A stretch of DNA of 64,000 nucleotides from Ulvibacter sp. MAR_2010_11 (GTDB taxonomy: Bacteria > Bacteroidota > Bacteroidia > Flavobacteriales > Flavobacteriaceae), in NCBI RefSeq assembly GCF_002813135.1, contig NZ_PHTY01000001.1, positions 925,501 through 989,500 of the forward strand. Reading direction: 5' to 3'. Made by a program: the position numbers and the translations under genes. Under the pieces are notes generated by a model that saw nothing but the letters and a program-made list of their open reading frames with translations, was not told the origin of the DNA and did not search any database. Below are positions 35,361 through 42,237 of the stretch, piece by piece (the stretch's first letter is position 1; each line of letters begins with the position of its first letter).

Positions 35361-36553
35361 AGGTGTAGTTATTTTAATTAATCTATCAGCTTATCATTAT
35401 CTGAAATCTTTCTTAATTTTTCTACTGCATTATTTTTAATTTTACTAACCATAGACGGACTTAAGTCAAACAATTCTGCTATTTCCCTTAGTGACATTGC
35501 GTCTTGTGAGCCAATTCCTGCATTCAATCGAAAAACATCTGCTTCTCTTGGCGTAAGTTGTTCTAAATATTTTTCAATTCTTTGGTAGTATGTTTTTTGA
35601 CGTTCTTGCGATTTCAAAATCGCACTTTCACTTAATTTTTGTAATTCACGTATTTGAGCATCTAAGTCAGACTTTTTGATGTTTTCAATTTCTTTAATCG
35701 CTTTATCATTAACATTTTCCTGTAAATACATTTGCCCAAAGTTTAGAAATCTTTCTGTTGAATAAATATGGAAATCTTTACCTGAGAATGTTTTCATTTC
35801 TTCAAGTAATTCTTGTCTAGGCCCAATTGTTTTACCATTTTTTAGCTTCCAAATCCAGTCTTCTTTTCTTTCATCTGAAATCAAGATTATTGATTTTTTT
35901 TCGGCTTTAGATTTTTCTAAAATTTGCAACCAAAAAATGAGGTCTCCGTATCTTGTCTCCTCAGGTTTTTTATGGTCTTCATAACCTGGTGGTATTTTTT
36001 TGTCAAACCTTAATTTTCCTTCTTGATATATTTGCTTTATTCTTTCCTCATCAAATTTTTCGGTTATTTTACCATTGAAGAGCTTGTCTATTTTGTTGAA
36101 TATTTCATCATTCTCTGGCATTTTTAGAAAAGATTCAATATGTTCTTTCACTTCCTTTTCTACATTATTGAATACTTTACTTAATGAATTGTGCAAACTG
36201 TCTGATAAAAAAGGTGGGCTGTCTTTAGAATTAAGGTCGTCTTCAATAATTTTTAATTTTTTTAAAAAATCGTTATGAGAGTTTTCTTGGTCTGATATTA
36301 TTTCATATCTATTTCGATTGTATTCTAATCCAACTTGATACGCCAAGAATATTTGTTTTTCAAATTTTTTAATCAATTCTAAAATTGCAACTCTTGTAGA
36401 ATCAGAATATCTGTAAAGATTAAGAATAACATTTGTATCAAATGTAATGAGACTGTTTTTCCAAAGTTCTTTTAACTCTTTCTCAGTCTTTTTTGAATAT
36501 CCACTATATAATTCTTTCATCATAGTTTTGAGTGAGCTTTAATTACACCTAAC
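35358..36553 (-). mobile_element. Putative gene cassette 2 with its own inverted ends
   Basis: Left end GTTAGGTGTAGTTA (35358-35371) and reverse complement of the right end GTTAGGTGTAATTA (36553-36540) match at 13 of 14 positions. The ends also fit the integron core consensus GTTRRRY and RYYYAAC exactly (GTTAGGT/ACCTAAC). Only the PIN-sigma gene lies inside. Confidence 0.55.
35378..36523 (-). CDS. PIN-like nuclease domain fused to a sigma-region-4-like helix-turn-helix
   Basis: 381 residues. The N-terminus carries a PIN-like domain: LITFDTNVILNLYRYS with D29 and N31, AYQVGLEYNRNRYE, and a late acidic strand IILISDERKEDWIW, as in the PIN_8 (DUF4935-like) group. A coiled, charged region follows (about 270-318). 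The C-terminus (about 319-381) reads LTPREADVFRLNAG...SLREIAELFDLSPSMVSKIKNNAVEKLRK, which is the sigma-70 region 4 helix-turn-helix pattern. This combination suggests an RNase or DNase guided by DNA or RNA-polymerase binding. A second ATG lies one codon downstream of the start. Function is not established; a defence role is inferred from context. Confidence 0.8.
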   Translation of the reverse strand: MMKELYSGYSKKTEKELKELWKNSLITFDTNVILNLYRYSDSTRVAILELIKKFEKQIFLAYQVGLEYNRNRYEIISDQENSHNDFLKKLKIIEDDLNSKDSPPFLSDSLHNSLSKVFNNVEKEVKEHIESFLKMPENDEIFNKIDKLFNGKITEKFDEERIKQIYQEGKLRFDKKIPPGYEDHKKPEETRYGDLIFWLQILEKSKAEKKSIILISDERKEDWIWKLKNGKTIGPRQELLEEMKTFSGKDFHIYSTERFLNFGQMYLQENVNDKAIKEIENIKKSDLDAQIRELQKLSESAILKSQERQKTYYQRIEKYLEQLTPREADVFRLNAGIGSQDAMSLREIAELFDLSPSMVSKIKNNAVEKLRKISDNDKLID

Positions 36554-36673
36554 GTGTTTGTGTATGATTAGTGGCGTGTTTAAGCACGGAATTTGGTAAA
36601 TAAAAACCAAATAGAAAATCCGCGAGGATTTTCGTAAGTAGGCGAGAACCAGCCATTAATTATACACGGTGTT
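36551..36673. repeat. Conserved structured intergenic repeat, copy C
   Basis: Bounded by AAC (36551-36553) and GTT (36671-36673). The outer stem pairs GTGTATGATTAGTGGC (36560-36575) with GCCATTAATTATACAC (36652-36667): 16 consecutive pairs, two of them G-T. Inside are ATTTGGT/ACCAAAT (36591-36612) and the perfect 8-bp hairpin GAAAATCC-GCGA-GGATTTTC (36614-36633). I recall near-identical sequence between accessory genes in other flavobacterial genomes, but have not checked this. Confidence 0.85.
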
Positions 36674-38376
36674 GGCGTTAGTTTTTATTTCAGTTTCTCA
36701 ATTTCTACATTAAGTTTAATTAAAATTTCTTTTTGTTTTTCTATATCCAAATCATCGCAGATATAATTACATAATTTTGATTTATCTAATTCTCTTATTA
36801 AACTTTCAGCTCCATACTTATCTGTTCTTGTTTTTACTTTGTAAAATAGTTCTTTGTCAAAGTCGTCTGGCAAAACAAGCAAATTCTCAATACCTATTAA
36901 ATATAAATTGTTATGTTCATTTTTAGGCATTATTCTGATTTCTAAATTATTAAATGTTTCTTCAGGTTTATCTGTGTCACTATCATAAAGCAGAATGACT
37001 TTACCTGTTAGCATATTTGGATTAGCTCTAAAAAATGTTTTTGCTTGGTTTAGAGCAGAATTTCCAGTGTTTTCAGCATTCCCATTTTCATTAATTCTAC
37101 CAATCCATTTAAAGTCAATAGAATTTTCATCTATTCCGAAAATCTCAACTGCCTTATTGTAATATTTCTCATCGGTTTCTCCTTCTAAAAGAACATTAAT
37201 TATATTGGGCTTTAGAATATGAGTTACGTTAAAAGCACTTTTTATTTTTTCTTCAGGTGTCCAATTATAAAATTCAGGATTATTAGATGTTATAATTTGT
37301 CCTGCGTCATTTCTCTTTAAAACTATTACTTTGTCATCTACCCTGTTTGAATTATGAATTATAAATGGTGAGTGTGTTGCAATAATTATTTGAGATGTTT
37401 GTTCATTTTCGCTACTAAATAAGTTCTTGAAATAAGTAAGAATTTTTAATTGCCAAGTAGGATGAAGGCTTATTTCTGGCTCGTCAATTAAAATCAAGGC
37501 TCCTTTTGAACTTTCCTTATTTTTTAATAAAAAACTTCCTCTAAAAACAATTTGCTTCTCGCCAGAACTCAATTCGTTAATGGTCATTTCATTTTCTCCT
37601 TGTGCGAAAACAATTTCCTTTTGATTATTTCGATTTTCAATTCGATTGAATTTTTTTGTTGGAAATATTGATTCAAACGCTTTCGAAAACCTTTTGGTTC
37701 TAACATCTACTTTTGATTCTTCAACAGGCTGACCTGTGTTATTCCTTGCCCATTCTGTAAGTTCTAAAGCATCTTGATTTTGTATGTCGATTAGTAGCTG
37801 AGCAATTTCAGTAGACAAATCGGAATTTGAACGTTCACTATGAATCTCTTCGCTATCAATATTTTTTGCTGTAACTGACTTTATTCCTTTTGATGTAAAA
37901 TTTATTTCAACATCAGAAAAGATAGTTTTTAATATTGGTCTTGTATCATTCTGAATGAACAAAGTTCCTTGTAGAGATAAAATAGTATTATCTATATTTT
38001 CGGCTGTAATGCTAATTTGATTCCAACTATTTGTGATTGAATAGTCAAAACCAATTTTAAAAATATTATTTTTTAAAGGCTGCTTAAAAAAGTCTTTTGA
38101 GTTTTCACTTTCTTTAAGCGTCTTAATTTCATCATCACTTAATTCAATTTCAAAAGTTCTTTTTTCGTCTCTTTTTTTAACTTCAAGGCTATAATTTGAA
38201 AAATTAAAAATAGTATTTAGAGTTACTGATTTACCGGTTCCATTTTCTCCGGCTAATATTATGGTATTAATAGTTTTTCCTGTATTATCCGTAAAATCAA
38301 GTTTTGTATTTCCTAAAATTGGATGATTTTCAAATTCTATTTTTCGTATTCTCATTTTTTTTAAATTAACGCCAAC
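36671..38376 (-). mobile_element. Putative gene cassette 3 with its own inverted ends
   Basis: Left end GTTGGCGTTA (36671-36680) and right end TAACGCCAAC (38367-38376) are perfect 10-bp inverted repeats that enclose only the AAA-TOPRIM gene. The right junction is not followed by a copy of the B/C repeat, so this may be the end of the array. Confidence 0.5.
36685..38355 (-). CDS. AAA ATPase with C-terminal TOPRIM-like domain (OLD/PARIS-type)
   Basis: 556 residues. Walker A is GENGTGKS (36-43). An ABC-like signature LSSGEKQIVF, Walker B ALILIDEPEISLHP and the H-loop IIATHSP follow, as in AAA_15/OLD ATPases. The C-terminal third has TOPRIM-type acidic motifs, LLEGETDEKYY and VILLYDSDTDKP, plus IGIENLL, which recalls the DUF4435-type nuclease of PARIS. 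Class 2 OLD (Gabija) would have a UvrD helicase next door, and none is present. Single-chain nuclease-ATPases of this sort are mostly phage-defence proteins; the target here is unknown. Confidence 0.85.
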   Translation of the reverse strand: MRIRKIEFENHPILGNTKLDFTDNTGKTINTIILAGENGTGKSVTLNTIFNFSNYSLEVKKRDEKRTFEIELSDDEIKTLKESENSKDFFKQPLKNNIFKIGFDYSITNSWNQISITAENIDNTILSLQGTLFIQNDTRPILKTIFSDVEINFTSKGIKSVTAKNIDSEEIHSERSNSDLSTEIAQLLIDIQNQDALELTEWARNNTGQPVEESKVDVRTKRFSKAFESIFPTKKFNRIENRNNQKEIVFAQGENEMTINELSSGEKQIVFRGSFLLKNKESSKGALILIDEPEISLHPTWQLKILTYFKNLFSSENEQTSQIIIATHSPFIIHNSNRVDDKVIVLKRNDAGQIITSNNPEFYNWTPEEKIKSAFNVTHILKPNIINVLLEGETDEKYYNKAVEIFGIDENSIDFKWIGRINENGNAENTGNSALNQAKTFFRANPNMLTGKVILLYDSDTDKPEETFNNLEIRIMPKNEHNNLYLIGIENLLVLPDDFDKELFYKVKTRTDKYGAESLIRELDKSKLCNYICDDLDIEKQKEILIKLNVEIEKLK

Positions 38377-38530
38377 GTATTATATAATCTATTTTATTCG
38401 TCTTACCCCAAAAACTTCCTCAGAATAATAATAGTCTTCTTTAGTTCTTAGCCCTTAGAAGCAATACATAATATTGCCCCTAATAAAAAAGTAAAAATCC
38501 CAGTGTATTATTGCAATGGTTGGGGTTGCA
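38377..38530. other. AT-rich spacer at the right edge of the cassette array
   Basis: Holds a small perfect palindrome GCAATA-CATAA-TATTGC but no copy of the B/C repeat and no integrase gene. No coding frame is convincing. Confidence 0.5.
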
Positions 38531-38776
38531 CTAGGATGTCATTGTCGTTCTTAAAATTTGATAATATTCATCTAATAAACTGTCATCGACAAAACTTCTA
38601 TAAGCAACTATTCTCTTATTTGGATAATCCCACTCTTCTTCAACAAAATAATTATCGACTGAATAGAGGAGAAATTTCTTGTTCAATTCCTTTTTTGCGC
38701 ACAAAAAAATACCATAATCACATAAGAAATCAAATTTATCGAATTTGTTTAGCTTATTAAAAACCTCAATCTTCAT
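38531..38776 (-). CDS. Small orphan protein of unknown function
   Basis: 81 residues starting MKIEVFNKLNKFDKFDFLCD, acidic and aromatic-rich, with no signal peptide or membrane segment. The N-terminal pattern and the FVEEEWD / RSF-x-D-x-x-LLDEYY segment resemble a family of small orphan proteins that I associate with variable regions of flavobacterial genomes; this is from memory and not checked. The opposite-strand frame at 38503-38760 is less protein-like. It shares the low GC of the island. Confidence 0.6.
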   Translation of the reverse strand: MKIEVFNKLNKFDKFDFLCDYGIFLCAKKELNKKFLLYSVDNYFVEEEWDYPNKRIVAYRSFVDDSLLDEYYQILRTTMTS

Positions 38777-38795
38777 TGTAAATAAATATTCTAAG

Positions 38796-38836
38796 ATTCT
38801 GAATTAAGCCTGCCGGTAGGTAGGCTGGTTCAGAAT
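38796..38836. repeat. Palindromic intergenic element
   Basis: ATTCTGAA (38796-38803) pairs with TTCAGAAT (38829-38836), and AGCCT (38807-38811) with AGGCT (38822-38826), giving a two-part stem. It ends in the GTCATTCTGAA-type sequence that is often repeated between genes in Bacteroidota. It may act as a transcript end between the island and the 4-TM gene. Confidence 0.6.
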
Positions 38837-38881
38837 GACAAGTTTTAATACTTTACAGACAGGCTCATTTATAAATTCAGT

Positions 38882-39325
38882 TTAATTAAACCACTGTTGC
38901 CATGGAATTCTACTTAAAAGAAAAACCAAGGCTATGGTATAAAAAATGGTAAGCACCTTAAATTTGGGTTTGGAAACCAGTTTCTTTTTGTGTTTTGAAT
39001 AGCCCACTGTTATTAAAATAACCGTTAAAAGCATTACAATTGGGTGTTCGATGGCATACAATCTGAATTCGGAATTTTTCATGATTTCTCCCATCCCCAG
39101 GTTTGATATATTCTGAAGACCCAAAGGAGACACAAAAAACAGAATCAGGCCTATTAAAAATTGAATATGTGTTACTATAAGGGCGAAGAGGGCAAGTCTG
39201 AAGTCTTTGGGACCGTATTCTTTATTAGTAACAAAGCCTGCAAGGGCATTAATAGTGGCAATCACTACCACAAACACGACCAGATAGGCCCACCATGAAT
39301 GAATGAATTGTAATGTTGAGTACAT
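38882..39325 (-). CDS. Four-helix inner-membrane protein, cytochrome b-like
   Basis: 147 residues with four hydrophobic segments (about 12-32, 43-64, 93-112 and 122-140). Histidines sit in or near helices: FIHSWWAY, VTHIQFL and AIEHPIVM, a layout compatible with heme binding. Related Bacteroidota proteins are annotated as cytochrome b-like or hypothetical. The gene follows the TonB-dependent receptor gene, but a terminator lies between them. Heme binding is inferred. Confidence 0.65.
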   Translation of the reverse strand: MYSTLQFIHSWWAYLVVFVVVIATINALAGFVTNKEYGPKDFRLALFALIVTHIQFLIGLILFFVSPLGLQNISNLGMGEIMKNSEFRLYAIEHPIVMLLTVILITVGYSKHKKKLVSKPKFKVLTIFYTIALVFLLSRIPWQQWFN

Positions 39326-39371
39326 AGTTTTGGTTTTAGTTAATTTATATAAAGGTAGGAATAATTACCAT

Positions 39372-39405
39372 AAAAAAGAGGCTACTAAATAATAGCAGCC
39401 TCTTT
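39372..39405 (-). terminator. Intrinsic terminator of the TonB-dependent receptor gene
   Basis: A 13-bp stem with one mismatch (39375-39387 with 39393-39405), loop of 5 nt, and a T run on the minus strand directly after. It lies 33 bp past the receptor stop. Confidence 0.88.
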
Positions 39406-39437
39406 CATTTTTAAGATTTAGTAATCCTTAGGAAGGA

Positions 39438-42053
39438 TTAAAAAGAGTACTTAATAGATCCGTTATAGGTTCTACCATTGGTTGTATAGTACCCAAATGC
39501 ATCGCTATTAGACAGTCTTATATAGTCAAACACATTATACACATTTGCTCTAAAAGTAAGCTCATTACTTCCCAAGTCGAAATCGTATGTAAGACCTGCA
39601 TCGGTGATAGCATACGGACTTAGTCTAGATGGCATATAATCAGTCGCTGAGGTATTAACATCGGTATATTCGTAGTGACGCTCCTGGTGTTTGATACTTG
39701 CATCCACACTAAGACCTTTTACTATTTTTACAAGTCCGCCAAGACCCATGGTAAGTTGAGGGGCATTGGACACCTTCACACCATCGCGATTCACACCGTC
39801 ACTTTCTGAAATAAGTGCTCCTGTTGCATCATTATAAATAAAAACACTGGACTCTCCTTTGTAAATCCAACGTCCTCCGGACAAAAATCCTTGCAACGTT
39901 AGCCAGTCTGAAGCCTTGAAACTAATGTCGAACTCGGCTCCTGTATGGAATTGTCTGATCCCTCTTTGGATAATATTTATTTCAAAATCATCCGTTTCAT
40001 CTTTTGGAGTACCATTGTCATCGATACCGTCATCGGTTAAAGTTCTGTTGTCCCAATCGGTTACATAGGCATTGAAATTTGCCTTAATTCTATTCGATTT
40101 GAAATGATATCCCCCTTCGAAAGAAGTGATAGTTTGATTGTCAACTTCAGGATTCTTTATTAATTCGTTCGAACTTCTAATATCTACAAAAATATTATCC
40201 AAATAAGGTTGTCTTGAATAGTAACCGGCATTTGCATATATTTTGTGATCTCCGGCAATCGTATAAGAAAGACCTCCTTTAACATTATAACCTGTTTTGC
40301 TTACTTTGTCCGACTTTCCTAATCCGTCTTCGTCCTCTATAAAACGACCATCTCTTTGGTAGGATTGATTAGAAAATGCTCCCTGAACAAACATAGAAAA
40401 TACATCGGTTGCGTATTCCATTTGTCCAAAAATTCCTTGGTAGTTAATGTTTTCGGAATAATCATACCCAATTCTATCTCCTTCATCTGCAAAATTAGAT
40501 AATGCTGCCCATGGAGTTGGGTCAAAAGTAGCCGTGATTAATAATCCTGGGTTATCGGTACCATTATCATCCCATCCCGATAATCCGTATAAATCTGTTA
40601 CTTGTCTAAAGTGATCTCCTCTATAGAATCGAAGGTCGGCTCCCACATTCACGTTGAAGCTTTTAGAAAATTCGTGGTTTAAATTTGAAACCATTCCAAA
40701 CCACTGGTGATTGTTCACAGAGGCTCTTCTAATATAACCTGATCCAAATTCACCACCATAATCACCACCAACTCCAACTATGGCATTGTTAGCCGCAATA
40801 GCGTCATAGTCTATTTGACCAATAAGAGGGCCATCCCCATCGGGATCTTCGGTTCTCTTTCTTGCCGAACTTGAACCCAAATTTCCGGTTCCTCCACCAC
40901 GACCCCATGAGGCATACGCCACTGTCGAAAGATCGGTTACATCACTTATATCCCAGTCCCAGTTCAAGTTAATAACCGGTTTGTGATAGTAGTTTTGTCT
41001 TTCAGACTCAATTCCGTCAGAAGTATAGCCCCAGTGTTCGTTGAACTTTGGATCTGCTGCGATACGTTCTTTAGACTGTGACCATTTTTGACCGTGTAAT
41101 TGTGGTGCACCTGTGATCAAGAAATTAAATGCATGTGTTTCGTTTGGCTTATACCCAACAGCAAAGAAATAATTTTGTCCCTGTCCATAAGTTCCTTTTG
41201 ACCATTTTCTATGTGCCTGCCAGTAATCTACCAGGGCAGAAAAAGCCCATCCATTATCGTTTATTCCCGTGTTGTAAGCAACTGTACCTTTGGCATAACT
41301 ATCGTTACCTCCTAAAAAGCGAGCAAAACCACCGGCTTTTCTGTCGGCTGCTTTCATTACAATGTTGGTAGTTCCACCCACCGAAGAGATAGCCAATTTT
41401 GAAGCACCAAGACCTCTTTGTACTTGAATTGCGGTGGCAATATCGGCAACACCGGCCCAGTTTGACCAATATACCAATCCATCTTCCATCCCATTTACCG
41501 GTTGTCCGTTTAGTAAGATGGCAATGTTGCTTTGGTCGAATCCTCTTAAATACAATTGAGAATCTCCAAATCCGCTTTCACCTGATACGTGTGTAGAAGG
41601 AGCGCTTTTAACCGCTTCGGTAATTTCGACATTCCCTATTGCTTTTCTTTGAATTTCTTCAGCAAGAATAGTAGTAACAGCCACAGGTGTTTCTCTTCCA
41701 CCGGCAAGATCGATTACTCCTTTACCAACAATCACTACCTCCCCTAAAGCGTCGGCATCTAAATCCAGACTGACAGAACCTAAGTTGGCTGATCCGTTTA
41801 CCAGAGTGTAATTAATCTTTTTGGAAGAATATCCCACAAAAGAAACGGTTACAGCTCCTTGATTTTTGGAAACATTCAATGTAAAGTTTCCGTCCATATC
41901 GGCCACTGTACCGTTGGAGGTTCCGGTTTCAACCACGTTCGCACTCGGAAGCGTTTCCCCGGTTTCCCCGTCTAGTAAGGTCCCCGTAACGGTTCCTTGT
42001 GAAAAAGCAGCAAAGCTGCCTAATAGTAAAATAAAGAGTAGTAGTTTTTTCAT
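39438..42053 (-). CDS. TonB-dependent receptor with carboxypeptidase-like regulatory domain
   Basis: 871 residues. Signal peptide (LLLFILLLGSFAAFSQG), then a CarboxypepD-regulatory-like domain (about 20-95, GTVTGTLLDGETGETLPSAN), a plug domain (about 115-230, with STHVSGESGFGDSQLYLRGF) and a long barrel ending in YNGSIKYSF with terminal phenylalanine. It imports a substrate across the outer membrane with TonB energy. Substrate unknown; no SusD gene is adjacent. A promoter and a perfect 13-bp palindrome lie upstream. Confidence 0.95.
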   Translation of the reverse strand: MKKLLLFILLLGSFAAFSQGTVTGTLLDGETGETLPSANVVETGTSNGTVADMDGNFTLNVSKNQGAVTVSFVGYSSKKINYTLVNGSANLGSVSLDLDADALGEVVIVGKGVIDLAGGRETPVAVTTILAEEIQRKAIGNVEITEAVKSAPSTHVSGESGFGDSQLYLRGFDQSNIAILLNGQPVNGMEDGLVYWSNWAGVADIATAIQVQRGLGASKLAISSVGGTTNIVMKAADRKAGGFARFLGGNDSYAKGTVAYNTGINDNGWAFSALVDYWQAHRKWSKGTYGQGQNYFFAVGYKPNETHAFNFLITGAPQLHGQKWSQSKERIAADPKFNEHWGYTSDGIESERQNYYHKPVINLNWDWDISDVTDLSTVAYASWGRGGGTGNLGSSSARKRTEDPDGDGPLIGQIDYDAIAANNAIVGVGGDYGGEFGSGYIRRASVNNHQWFGMVSNLNHEFSKSFNVNVGADLRFYRGDHFRQVTDLYGLSGWDDNGTDNPGLLITATFDPTPWAALSNFADEGDRIGYDYSENINYQGIFGQMEYATDVFSMFVQGAFSNQSYQRDGRFIEDEDGLGKSDKVSKTGYNVKGGLSYTIAGDHKIYANAGYYSRQPYLDNIFVDIRSSNELIKNPEVDNQTITSFEGGYHFKSNRIKANFNAYVTDWDNRTLTDDGIDDNGTPKDETDDFEINIIQRGIRQFHTGAEFDISFKASDWLTLQGFLSGGRWIYKGESSVFIYNDATGALISESDGVNRDGVKVSNAPQLTMGLGGLVKIVKGLSVDASIKHQERHYEYTDVNTSATDYMPSRLSPYAITDAGLTYDFDLGSNELTFRANVYNVFDYIRLSNSDAFGYYTTNGRTYNGSIKYSF

Positions 42054-42085
42054 AAGTGTTAGTTTTAGTTAAATAAATTTACCTG

Positions 42086-42119
42086 CAAAAGTATTTTAAA
42101 TAAAACTTTTACACGGCAA
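42086..42119 (-). promoter_or_regulatory. Promoter of the TonB-dependent receptor gene
   Basis: TTG (42119-42117), a 23-nt spacer and an exact TACTTTTG (42093-42086) on the minus strand, 32 bp before the ATG. The spacer is longer than usual. Confidence 0.5.
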
Positions 42120-42121
42120 TA

Positions 42122-42154
42122 AATGTTAAGAAATTAACAATATTTCTTAACATT
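42122..42154. promoter_or_regulatory. Perfect 13-bp palindrome upstream of the receptor promoter
   Basis: AATGTTAAGAAAT (42122-42134) and ATTTCTTAACATT (42142-42154), loop TAACAAT. It has no T run, so it is more like an operator or activator site than a terminator, and it lies directly upstream of the predicted -33 box. Confidence 0.5.
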
Positions 42155-42237
42155 AAAATTACTATGAATTATATAAGCTATTAATTCACAGGCTTTTAAT
42201 TAATAACAATCTTATCAACAAATGAAAAAGAGTTCAT

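Noticed and set aside
34191-36673. Intergenic repeats as a CRISPR array
   Set aside because: There are only two copies of the main repeat, each over 110 bp and separated by whole genes, with no cas genes.
34191-38530. Complete integron with integrase and attI
   Set aside because: No tyrosine recombinase or integrase gene is visible on either strand, and the right edge lacks a site similar to the repeats. Only a cassette-like arrangement can be claimed.
38503-38760. Plus-strand 85-residue frame
   Set aside because: It is antisense to the 38531-38776 gene, whose composition and start are more protein-like.
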